From: Hawksworthiomyces lignivorus
Lineage: Eukaryota; Ascomycota; Sordariomycetes; Ophiostomatales; Ophiostomataceae
Assembly (NCBI GenBank): GCA_002917075.1
Contig: NTMA01000002.1
Span: 1,019,895-1,083,894 of the forward strand
Direction of reading: 5' to 3'
Length of the DNA: 64,000 nt
Program-made: the position numbers and the translations under genes
The notes under the pieces: generated by a model
Databases searched by the model: none
What the model was told of the DNA's origin: nothing
The model's input: the letters and a program-made list of their open reading frames with translations, nothing else
Part shown: piece after piece, positions 47,901 to 59,055 of the stretch
Layout of the letters: each line of letters starts with the position of its first letter
Numbering within the stretch: the first letter of the stretch is position 1

Positions 47901-50321
47901 TGTGATTTTCTCTGCACTATAATCTGTTGGATTACCCACACAAAAAACTGCGACGTACAGCGGACCAGCTGAGAAAGACGACCCTTAAACTTCATGACAT
48001 GTGAAGTAAACGGGGAACGTTTCGTGGAAGATATATGACTCTACACCCAGAAATACTTCCACTCCCTGTGCCTCAACATTAGGAGCAGTACATCGAGGAG
48101 AATGTTGATCTTTTGAAGATGTTCACCGCTGGAAAATACGAACTGCTACATATGTGGAAACTCATCTACCCCTTTCTCGATGGCTGCCCATGAAAGGTCA
48201 GCAGCAATGTGCAAAATTGCATGGTGTAATGCATAGTATATATTATGGCTACCCATCCTGGGAAAAGCTGATAAGCGGCTTTTTACTATGTGTCGACTAG
48301 TTTTGTTGCGGGCCTGGTATAGTGGCTTGTTTTCTCGGCTTTCATCTAGGTAACCCTCTGGAGAAGGGGTTGTAATATTGGTGCGTCTTCCAAAACAGCA
48401 ACTTTGTTAATCGAGAAATAAGGCTGCCAAGGTGCGAAGATGCAAGCCAGATTTGTCCGAGAGTCCCAAAGAGCAAATATAAAATGTCCTGAACACCGAA
48501 ATAATTCCGTTTCTATAAGAAAACCATATGCGATAGAGCTGTATGTTAAATTCTGATCATGGGGTTGAATGATGGCCTTGCGTACTATGTTGACGCGGAG
48601 GACGGGAGCCGGAAAACTATGCGAGTCGGAAGAACGGGATTATGCCAAGCGTTAGCATGCACCGCTCTATCTCCAGCACATTTGCCTACAGAAACCTGCT
48701 AGTTGGATTCGACACAGGTGTGATGGTACTTGAGGTTTACTTGTGATCCTTCGCTTATCCGGAAGAACAAGGGCATTATTTCCGCAACGCTATGAGAAGG
48801 ACAGCTGGTTTCAGTGCCTTTCGCATTCTTGTTCTTCGCGAATTGTTTGGCTTTTCTGTTTCTGTCCAACCATTTGGTTGCACCGATGTGACGCGATGCG
48901 CCGTGCTAAGCCTCTAGCCCAAAAGCCGGAGTTTACCACGTTTCTAAGGAAGGGGACCTGGGCATGTGGGGTGATCTCAGGGGTTGGAAGCAACGGGCAG
49001 AAGGATTGCAAGCTTCTTGGCCCGCTAAAAGGAGAAAGGCGAGTTCGAAAGCGCAAATAGGCAAGCCATACTTTTCCTAGGACGTAGATTCTAGAGACTT
49101 TGCTAGACTAATAAATCGCAAGAGAAGTGCAGGATAGGGCGAATCCTCTGTCACGGATGGATGGAGAGAAGGTCTTCATAACCTTGACGGCACCGGAGAA
49201 GTGCATGCTTCTCACTCAAGTTAAGTGGAAAGGCATGGCTATTCGTGGAGATACTTTTCCTATATTGTAGACTGGTGAATTGCAATGAATAGCAATGAAT
49301 ATGAGAAAGGCTGCAGGAGCAAGACAAAATGCAGATGCGTGGGAATTATCAGCTTTTGGGGAAAGCTGCAACATAATTTCCCTAGGATTCTATGGAGTAA
49401 TAATCGTATGTTGTCTACCACCCCTGCGGCGTCGCTGGTTTCTCAGATACCAGCACGGAGTACTAAAAGAGGGCTTTGAAAGGGAACCAACTTCAACAAT
49501 ATGTCAGAAAAGGGTTAATTTGTACAGTTGCATGAGACATATCGGTCAATCTGCAATTGAGCTGCTCTTGTGTCGATGCAGAATGGGACCATATCAGCCG
49601 AGGAAGAAAACCGCTTGTAAATACAGTTGTGTGGGGAGAATTATAGCTTACAAACTGACTGAAGAAGTCTGGAAGCTGTAGCATCAGGGGAATGGCGAGC
49701 CTAACGGAATGGCGGGCTGGGCTCGTTCAACTAGCACTGACACTTTGATGCCGTAAACTAATTTGCCTCTTGGGGGCGGGCTGTATAAATTTTTTTCTTC
49801 TTCCTTTTTGGATCTTGAAATGAGGAAGGAGGGCCATCCAGCCTAGGCTGAAAGCAGAATGCGAAAAAGTTCGCTACGGGAAATAGCACCGAAGGAAGAG
49901 TTCGACACAAAAGCCATTCCAAAAACAGCAGGTTTCGTATTGATGTCTCACTTCACAGGATCATATTCCGTAACCAAAATAGAAAAGGGGTATAGCTATT
50001 TACAGATAGAAAATCAACAAAGTTAGGCTTCATACAGCGAAGACCAATAGCGAGTGATAGACCAATTTCCAGTCCCAACATCTTTCGTCTGTCTCTCTTA
50101 CTCGGCTGCGTGTGAAACGACAGCCGCGTCATACAAAAATAAATCCAAGCAAGCGCAGCATTACAAAAGTAATGGGCGTCAAACGATGGCAAAGAAAAGA
50201 ACCAAATAGAAGCAACAGCCATCTCGCTCCTCTTTCCTCAAGGTTTCCTAGCTGCTATAGAGCTGAATAATAAGAAGCATACACATGCACACAATCATAA
50301 TACAAACCAGAACCATAAAGC
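44956..50321. other. 5.4-kb gene-poor region
   Basis: Between the UCH37 start and the GPCR stop. AT-rich, with only short frames that lack codon bias or recognisable motifs (the longest is minus 45895-46389). One TACGGAGTA copy (46894) and one imperfect copy (49454). No transposon terminal repeats or coding remnants recognised by eye. The ~200 bp above 44955 should contain the UCH37 promoter. Confidence 0.5.
46894..46902 (-). repeat. Intergenic 9-mer TACGGAGTA (reverse)
   Basis: Perfect copy, TACTCCGTA on the plus strand. Confidence 0.6.
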
Positions 50322-52100
50322 TTAATTATCCCGAGAAGCCATGCGGCTCACTGCTAGTTCTGTCACGCTTTCGCTCTCGTAACTTTTCTCAGACTTGGAA
50401 CCGGCGCCGTGGCCGCCAACCATCCGGTCGAGCATCTCGTCACTACCGTTGCTGCTGCCACTTCCAGTTGGTGACTTTAACATAATAGCTTTCGACCGGG
50501 AGCTTCCTGCCTGGTCGACTAGTTCGCTACCAGCTGCAGCATCGCCGAAACTCGACTGGCGCTGGTAAAAGCCACCGTGCTGGCTCTGGCGTCGGTTTTG
50601 GTGAGTTTGTTGGTCGCGGCGGCTGCTCCGGCTCTTGCGCGGCAAGCGGCTCCAGACTAACTCGTCCCAGAGAGTCTGGCACGCCTTCCAGGAGGTCACA
50701 ACGTAAATTATGGCATTCCAGAAACCCTGTAGCGGAAGCACAAATGAACTCATGTACTCGAGCGGCAGTGAAACCTGGTCAACGTGCACGACTGAAAACA
50801 CGCGGTTCGCACTGGACGGGATCCAGGTCACCAACATCGCTGTGAAGAAAAGAATAGCACACTTGGTGTATGACCACGCGGCACTGTTTGCTTCGTAGGC
50901 AGCTCGCCGACGCATCCGTTGGCTTGCTGGGTTGCGCGAAGCTGGTGGCATAATGATGACTGGAGGTGCTGTGCTCATGGCCGCAGATGATTGATCAGTG
51001 CGAGGCCCCGCAGGATCCGTAGACAGAGGCTTGGCTGCGCGGACGTCAACGCCTGTTTCGCCCTGGATTGGCAAATGAATGTCGGCATTATTGTACGATT
51101 CGCGGTTGTTGGTATTGACGGTGCTATCGGGGCGTTTGTTTGACGAGATTGTCACAGAATACGCTGCATTTGAGACTTTCTGGTGATTTGCAGCAGATGC
51201 AGAAGGTGGCTGCACAACGGGGATGGTTTTGGAGGCTCCGGCACGGGAGTCGCCCGGATTCGGCAATGCATTGGAATCCCGACGACCTAGAGGTGTCAGG
51301 TCGATAGCAGGATGCTGGTGTGTGTTGACAATCTCGGTAGTCACGAAAACTTCGGTAGTCTTGCTGGAACTGTATATGTCGTTCATTGGCGGGAGTGGCT
51401 CTGGGTCATGGTGGCTGCTATAGTCAAAGTCACGCAATTGCTTGTGCTTCTTGTAAATTTCCCTGCCGGCGCGAATGTAAATAAAGATTGTAATCAAAAT
51501 GACTACCCAGACAGGGCCGTAGAATGCAGCAATGCGCCAGATATCCCACTCGGAGCTAATCCAGCACCATAGCGTGGCATTTCCGTACATGCGGCCCTGG
51601 GACGAGTTTTGAACAAAAACAAAGGTAAGTGCCACGACGAAGGGAATGCCATAGCAGCAAACGAGGTAAGGTATTTCCATTCGTCGCAGCTTCTGTGCGT
51701 CAAACTTGTAATAGAAAGTCAAGTAAACATTGACAGCCATCGATAACGTCCAGAACGCGTCGGCCGGCATGAACCTGACATTCTGTTAGCTTGCTGTCTA
51801 GAAACCTCCGTCCATGCTAGTAATAGTTTTAACTTGCATTTGAATTAGAAACGCTTGAAACTGGCAACCAGGTGAGAGAACATCGTCTAGATATGTCCGT
51901 GACATTAATGTGGCAACATTGGTCATCATGTTACCAAATGAAGCGTAGAACACAAGCCGATTGATGGGCTTGTGAAAGGCTTTCGAAGCACAAAATGTAC
52001 CAATGATGAGAACACAGCCGAGCAGCGAGAATACGGAGCAGACTCGCTCCACGATACTGAAGCCATCTAACTGCTTCGGCGTGAGGTCTGAGGCATCCAT
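50322..52100 (-). CDS. gprH: Class V (cAMP-receptor-like) G protein-coupled receptor, GprH-like
   Basis: Two exons on the minus strand: 52100-51838 and 51774-50322; 571 residues. Seven hydrophobic segments are visible: RVCSVFSLLGCVLIIGTFCA; RLVFYASFGNMMTNVATLM; FLIQMFMPADAFWTLSMAV; IPYLVCCYGIPFVVALTFV; IAAFYGPVWVVILITIFIYI; CAILFFTAMLVTWIPSSAN; YMSSFVLPLQGFWNAIIYVV. CQFQAFLIQ-MF-PADAFWT and YIRAGREIYKKHKQLR are typical of Aspergillus GprH and slime-mould cAR-like receptors, which signal through heterotrimeric G proteins in carbon sensing and development. The third cytoplasmic loop is long (about 195-390) and disordered, and the C-terminal tail is Ser-rich, suiting regulation by phosphorylation. 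The 63-bp intron starts with GC (gcaagt), not GT; joining there restores LIQ-M-FMPADAFW exactly. Start ATG 52100 opens MDASDLTPKQ. Confidence 0.9.
51775..51837 (-). other. gprH: GC-AG intron in the GPCR gene
   Basis: 63-bp minus-strand intron with donor GCAAGT at 51837, branch-like gctaac, and acceptor tgtcag ending at 51775. The only nearby GT (gttaaa) is a poor donor and breaks the frame. The GC donor otherwise matches the strong GC-AG consensus. Confidence 0.8.
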
Positions 52101-52209
52101 TGTTGGTATTTTAAGAAGATATGAATCTGTGCATGGAACAGCAGTCTAGGCTGGCATTTGACAGCGTTGAAAACTCTGAGTGAAAGGAGCGAGGTGCTCT
52201 CAGAGCCAC

Positions 52210-52224
52210 GGTCGTATTATATAA
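52210..52224 (-). promoter_or_regulatory. Putative TATA element of the GPCR gene
   Basis: TTATATAA within cttttatataatac on the minus strand, about 115 bp upstream of ATG 52100. Sequence match only. Confidence 0.35.
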
Positions 52225-54670
52225 AAGTCCTCAACCTTTTGAGAGAGAGACAAAATCCGCCCTGCACGTCAAGAGTGCAATTGAATTGATGTGAGAAAAC
52301 GACCGCCGGTAGTGTAGCTCAGGACGTAATTAAAAATGTATATGCTAAGTAGCGGTTGTCGTCCAGGGGTGGGAACACATATGTAAGATACGTGGTCCGC
52401 CAATGTAAGTTGGTTAATAAAATTTGGTAGCTGACAAACGGAGATGGATGTCAGACTATGAGATTTCTGGTCGTCGCTAGAAGAGAGAAGGAAATTAAGA
52501 AATCTTAAGACGCAAAGAGGTGAGATACCGAGGGGTTCAAGTAGTCCGAACAAACTCAAAACAGGACAGAAATTGTGATAGTTGTGTTGACAGACGTGTG
52601 TATCAACCTAGAGTAAAGAAACGCAAGGTCTGATCGCAGCAGAGTATGGGTCGGGATGGGGATGCGCAGCATCGTCCTTAAGGCGACTTTACTCCCTTGA
52701 ATTCTCGCGAGTCGAGCAAAAAGATGTAAGCAGAGAAAGAAAAATAAAATATAGTTAGCAACGGGGTGAGAGAAAGAGAGACGGTGAGCAACAAGGGACG
52801 TGCGTATGTGACTCTCGAAAAGGAAAATAGAGAAAATCGGCCAGGGGATCAGCGAAGTAAAGAGAAAAAAAAAAATACGTGTAAAATGTGAAGACAGCGT
52901 CGGAGATGCACAGAGCAGAGGGAAGGGGGAAGTTTGGAAAGGGGGGGAAGCGCTCGCGGATCTCTTTCTTCCTGAGGCCCCTGACGACGCACAGAGGATG
53001 GCAGCGCAACCCTCCTATACAAAGGCGAGAATATAGTTCCTTATGCAGGCGATACAAAGACAAGTTGTTTTGTAGGCTTAATGGACTAAGAGTGTCCCTT
53101 CAAAGCATCGGGGGCTTATCTGAATACAGTCTAAACCTAGTTCTTTATTGTGTTTTTGAAGGTGTGAGGCCCGAGAGAAAGAATACCACTTTGAAGTGTG
53201 GAAGGACATCTACAGGTAGAATAGACTACGGATTTGTGTGTCCAGGTAGGTGTACGGAGAAGGATAAGGAAGGGAAAGAGTTTGACATAAGAGATGTCTA
53301 AAATGCTGCATCTGGGAGTATCTATTCTACAAGTAACGATGCGATCGAAAGTTATTATCGGAAGACGTTGTGTTTTAGAATGAGACGAATAATTCCTTTG
53401 GATGAAAGCTTCGACTGAAGTAAAAAGCAACCAGAGCATGCACGGCATAACAGGAAAAAAGAAGTTCGAAGCACAAGAGACGAGATGGTAACGGAAAAGT
53501 GACACAGCCATACAACAGAACACCAGCATGGCCACACGGCATCAAGAAACAGATTCGGCAGTGTATCAAAAAAGTAGAGGTTTATAGAGTGGCACACTCG
53601 TAAACCGGGATAAAACAAACAAGACGGGCAACGGTAAAATGCAGGCGAGGACCGATATTGGCTTTTTTTTCTTTTTAAGAAACGGGGGCATATGAGTGGC
53701 GAGGAATGGAAAAAAAGACGTAAAAGGCGTGGAGACACGGGTACAAAATGGAGGTGCATCCTAATGAGGCAAGTGTGAACTTCATGAGCAAAGTAGAGAT
53801 GGTCTGGGTTGTCGTTCTCAATTGAGAGTAGCCACTTGCGAGACAATACATTTGTTCAGCAGCCGAGAATTGTCGCTAAGGAAAAGGCCGAATGAAGAGG
53901 CTGTGCATCCTCAAATAATTGACAAACATTCAAATGTATAGTGAAGAGAAACCATGGTGCTTTGAGATGAGGATGATGTGCAAACGACGTAAAATTCTGT
54001 AAGGTAAGCAATGAGTGTAAGGAATATCGGCAATACGGGGCACTGATCTTCAAGAACGTATGCATGGGGTAACAAAGTACGTCGTACTGTTCCTTTGTGG
54101 CTGCACTGGACACGGCAAACGTTCCCGTATGGGGTACAACTATGTACTGCGAGTTCAAGAGAAAGTGGATGATTTAGGGCTTGTACATATCATACGTACG
54201 CCAAGGTAGCAGTACTCCGCATTTCCCATTGGCCTTGTTTTCTTTTGAAGCCATATCTTCATACAAAGTATTTTGTGTTTTACAGACAAGAAAAATTTCG
54301 TTTCCTCCCCCCTGGTCCGCCATGGTCATCTTGAACAAGGGCCAGGGGTTAGAAAGCACCCACACCTTTTAGGAGCCACATGAAACCCTTGTCAAGCCAT
54401 GTGTAAAGTATTGAAACTGCTAATCCTCAATTAGCCTCGAAAAATGTTGTCGCATGTACACGTATTTGCATGAGCGAGTAGGCTTATTCTTTTTTTTTTC
54501 TCGCTCTGAACTGAGGCGCACAGACAATTCGCGACGAGAGAATACTGGCGAATGAGCAAGCAAGAAAGATATGAGAAAACTCACGAACAAACGAATGCGT
54601 ATAAGACATAGGCTAAAAACAGAGACAGTATTACAGAGTGAAAGGCTAAGTAGATAAGGGACAGGGTGGC

Positions 54671-54688
54671 TTTTTTTTTTTTTTTTTT
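54671..54688. repeat. 18-nt poly(T) tract
   Basis: Uninterrupted T run in the gene-poor region. Confidence 0.7.
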
Positions 54689-55415
54689 GCTGTCGTCTTA
54701 TCAGGAGCTTGTAGTCGAGTTGACAGACCATTGAATCGGGGTGGAAAAGAAAAGTCAGCAGAGGCGTAATTTATGCTTCTGTCCTTTGAAAATGGTTCAA
54801 CGGAAGGGAAACTAAGAGGAGAGATAAGTTTAGTCTCAGAAATAGGTAAAGAGGCGGCGAGATAGAAAGGATAAAAGAAGACGAACCGTTCGGAACGGTG
54901 CCGGAAACAACATGGAGATCAAAACAGAACAACCAGCGTCGGCTGTTCCACGGTGATATTGTATGATGAGAGGCTGACATTCAGGTGAAGCAGAAACTAA
55001 TTATTTCAAAGGAAATTTCCTGATATATATCTCTTTGTATAAGTTCTTCTTTGATCTCCATCAGTAATGGGCTTCAAGTGAAGGTCACAACCCGTCTTAT
55101 TTGGGGGAAAATGAGGCCGAGTTTGCGTCTCAGTGTGGGCTTTGCAGGAATTACGTAGGAATTATAGTTTCAACTTGGCACCTATGACATATCCTAGTGT
55201 GCAGAAATTGAGATGTCTATACTAGTTCTATCTGAGTAGCTATTTCATCTCACATATCTACTCTCGACAATGTGGACACGCCATAGGTCTACCGTTGGAG
55301 ACTGCTTCGATGCTCGTTCAAGAAAGTATGCCGCTGAACATTCTGCAGTCAACTGTAGTCGTATTACTGCAATTTGAACCGAAACATAAGAGGTAATCGC
55401 AATGTACATGTATCA

Positions 55416-55424
55416 TACGGAGTA
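55416..55424 (+). repeat. Intergenic 9-mer TACGGAGTA
   Basis: Perfect copy followed by C. Confidence 0.6.
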
Positions 55425-56213
55425 CAGTTTTGTAATGTGCTTCTGGACAATATTCGCTTAAGGCTTCGCCCATGGCTTATTGTATTTAGAAGAAATCTTT
55501 GGCTTTGATACATGATCGCGTCCTTTGCATGCACATATAGTAGCATAGAACCTAGGCCTCTATTCTACACACGACGCAAAAACTAGTGCTCTAGTTATTC
55601 TGAGACGAGGCAGGCGAGACAAGAAGAAGGGGTTACGGTATGAAGGAGTCAGCTGAAGCCCTGAACTGAAGAAGGGGACAGGGGTTGTGCAAACTACATA
55701 GGCATTGGTACATACATACTAACATATCACACGAGTAACTGAACGTGCCGTAACCTCTTCTGGTTTTCCTCCGCTGCGGCTCCGCCTTTGTTCGCTGGGG
55801 TGTTCGTATGAGTGCAGCATGAAAATACATACATCGACTTGCTCATTGCTCCACTCGAGAATGTGGGGTAAAGAACAGGCAATCTTCTCGAGATGTGCTG
55901 CTTGTACAAGTAATAACCATGGTTGGTTGTTTATAAAGCACATGTAGGACTTACGGTAGCAGAGGCCCCAACATAGAAACAGAGCGAAAAAGGGAATGGT
56001 CAACTGCGCATCAACGAGGATCTGCAGTGGCGGCGCTCACCGGTGAAGAGGGAATGGCCCACTGTGTTCAATTTCTCGTTGCTTTCCTTTCTTTTTCCTT
56101 CGAGACCATTTGGAGTACCCCACACTCCATGTAATAATATCTATCCTCTCAGCCTCCTGTCATACAGGTACGTGAACTTGCTTAGGCTGGGCAAGCCAAC
56201 ATCATAAGGTGGT

Positions 56214-56462
56214 ATGTGTGCCGTTGTGAATAAGGGAAGTAGGGCCCGCTGGACCGACAAAAAAACCAACCCTGATTGGACAACCCCTGTATGTGTGGAG
56301 TACATCAGCGGCGGTCCCTGCCGTGTCTACCGGCATTCCACGCCAAATGTCGTCTGTCATCCCTACAACAACGCGAGGTACCGCTTTGATCTGAAGTTTG
56401 TGCCCCTGGCAGTAGACCAAAGAAGGAGAGAGGCACAGCAGGTTCAGCTAAACGAAAAATAG
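56214..56462 (+). CDS. Doubtful short coding frame, unrecognised
   Basis: 82 codons from ATG 56214 to TAG. The translated sequence has features unlike random intergenic frames: WTDKKTNPDWTTPVCVEY, a Cys-containing middle, and FDLKFVPLAVDQRRREAQQ near the end. Local GC content is higher than in the flanks. The ATG lies just after a pyrimidine-rich stretch (tcatacag ends near 56167), so an upstream exon is possible. No family recognised; could equally be a relic. Confidence 0.25.
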   Translation: MCAVVNKGSRARWTDKKTNPDWTTPVCVEYISGGPCRVYRHSTPNVVCHPYNNARYRFDLKFVPLAVDQRRREAQQVQLNEK

Positions 56463-58973
56463 GAGTCTATACTGGACTGTTTTCTTTCTTTAGAAAAGGA
56501 CGGTATAGGATGGTTTCTTTGACCCGGAGGTTTTGCCATGCAAAGATCTAGAGCTAGCCTCCCAGTATTGTCTTTAGAATTTTTTTTTGCCAGAGTGCAC
56601 TGTCTCTGCGCTCGGTGAGTGAGTAGCCATTCTCGAATCCGAGGCCAGAGGTTTGTGCGTCTTGCTATTAAAGTGCTCATTGCTACGAATTATAAGGCCT
56701 ATTTACGCATATGTTGTAAAATCAGTAGTCACTGTCACATCGCTCTCACAAAACGCGGGGAAGTAGTCATAGCTGAAGAGAAGCAGGAAAAGAAGGCGAA
56801 AACTGGGCCGAAGTAGACGAGCTTGACCCGAAGGAAACTAGCTAGACACTAGTTCTCCTTTGCACTCCTTTTACGCCACCGGTCGCCTAGTTTCCATACA
56901 CCTGCTTGGCGCGGCGCGGCGTATTTCCTATAGAATATGTATTCGTACTCGTTCATCTCCCTCGTGTTGGGTAATTCTATAGCATTTCCTGTTATCATTT
57001 ACTACCAGACGATCTATCTTACCGTCAAAAACAAATGAGTCCCCTTCCATAGGCAGCCGGAAAATGGCATCTCTTTCGGTAATTTCGTTTCCATCTTTCG
57101 TCTTGTTTGGGTTATATTGTGGAATACTGTGGATGACCCACTAATCCACGAACCAGACTTTGGTTCCCTGGTGGTTGGTAATGAACGACCAGCCATCCTG
57201 TCAACAGCGAGACTATGTACTTGCGGAGTATTATCTGCAGAACTCCAGTGAATACAGTAGCATTGGACAACACCTGTTTTTGTGGCTGTATCAGCTTGCG
57301 TATTTAACCAATGAACTCCCTTCTACAGGCGGACCTGCAAACAGACACACGGCGCCCGGACTCTTCGCCGCCCTATACGGCAACGACCGACACACAAACG
57401 TGAATATTCCTTTCTTATTGTATCTCGTGCCCATCAAATCCTTCAAACCCCCAATTTTCATTGAACAGACAAGACGCGGGGGGGGGGGGTGTTGTTGAAG
57501 CGAAATCGACGGGCAGTTGTTGCGTGCCTATTGACTCCCACCCATTTTTTTCTTACGCAGCCAACTTAGGACCATAGTTACAGGCCACTTACGCTATAAG
57601 AAACCAGGAGTCTTCGGAGCTATAGAATATCTGACGGCATGGCTCTCAGATGCCTTTGCGTATTCCTCATACTTTGTCTTGTGTCTGCAGTTTCCACTTG
57701 GCACAACGAAATAAAAGGGTAATGTGCAACTTCCGTCGAAACATCTTAGAAGTTGCAAGTGAAGAAAATGATAGCAAGAAAGAATGTTTTCTATATCGAT
57801 ATACCTCAGTTTACTCCCTGAACAGTCGATGTCAACAGTTTGCGTATCATGGCTAGTCCCTCTGGCAAACTCTACATTCAACCAGGCTCAGTCTGCGGAC
57901 CTTGTGCTGATTGGACCCAGAAATAGCGCTCAAGCCTCGTCTTTTACTTTGTGTTATGTGTATCTTCGTGCAATGCTGGAGAGCTTTCCCTGGTTCACTG
58001 CCTTACTCCAAATAGGTTGGATGGAATATGACGAAGATTAGTAGTCTAGGTGCTGCGGTGTTCGTCTCCTTCATGTCTATTATTTAGATTCTTCAAAGAT
58101 GACTTAGATACGACTGCTGCAAGATATTCGTATGGATACTGACCATCGCCTCCTCGAGGAGAAAACACTAGAGCAGTAGGGTCGTCGAACGTGTTACTGC
58201 CAACCGTGATGTGAATAAATACTGTAACTCTAGGCTTATCGCAATATATCCTCAACACGCTTTGTAGAGGCGGTTTTGTTGGAATTGGCAAAATTAACCA
58301 CTTAGCAAACCAACCTCAGTCCAGATTCCTCCAATTTAGCTCAGGTTTGTACCACTAGCTAACACACTTTCTCTCATCACTTGTCCATTCGTAGATAGTG
58401 TACTCCATATGCTTTGTTTTTCCTACTTCTGCATTTTGCATCTACCGCACTGACTGCTTTGAACTGTTGATGACGAAACCCTGTCTGTGCCCCCCCCCCA
58501 ACTGATGCCGCTCGACCGTTCTCTGGTCTTACGCTCAAGCGGCGGTCTAGCGTCCGTTTCGATTTGATCGAACCCTGGCACTGCTTCGTAAAGCATCTCT
58601 GCAAATCAAGGGCAGACATAGGCTTAGTATACATACAACACACGGCACGAATACCCAAGCGGGCACAAAAAAATCCACAGTGAGGTGCACGAACTCTCCT
58701 TGCACTAGCAGTGCTACAACGTAAACTTTTTGCGAGTCAATGTAACATAATGCCGTCTTATGCTTGTGGCTTCGCATACTATTGCCGGCGACCTTTCCCC
58801 GCTAGTGTCACAGTGATTGTCTCATGAACGCAGCTATACGTGTATATTTGATCGGATTTTTTGAAGAAAAAAAAAAAAAAAACTAAAGACTTGTCCGATA
58901 GTACGCGTGTGCGCGTCAGATGTCTTTCCTACTAGGGTCTGGTATATCAACGTTACCTCAACGCCGCGCGCAT

Positions 58974-58982
58974 TACGGAGTA
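58974..58982 (+). repeat. Intergenic 9-mer TACGGAGTA
   Basis: Perfect copy about 50 bp before a 23-nt A run. Confidence 0.6.
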
Positions 58983-59032
58983 TAATCTGTCCAACTCCAT
59001 GCATAGTTGTTGCCTGCACAGGGTGGATTGCC

Positions 59033-59055
59033 AAAAAAAAAAAAAAAAAAAAAAA
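59033..59055. repeat. 23-nt poly(A) tract
   Basis: Uninterrupted A run. A second 16-nt A run lies about 170 bp upstream (58865-58880). Confidence 0.7.

Noticed and set aside
44956..50321. Decayed transposon in the 5.4-kb gap
   Set aside because: No terminal inverted repeats, target duplications or transposase motifs could be seen by eye; needs a repeat search to revive.
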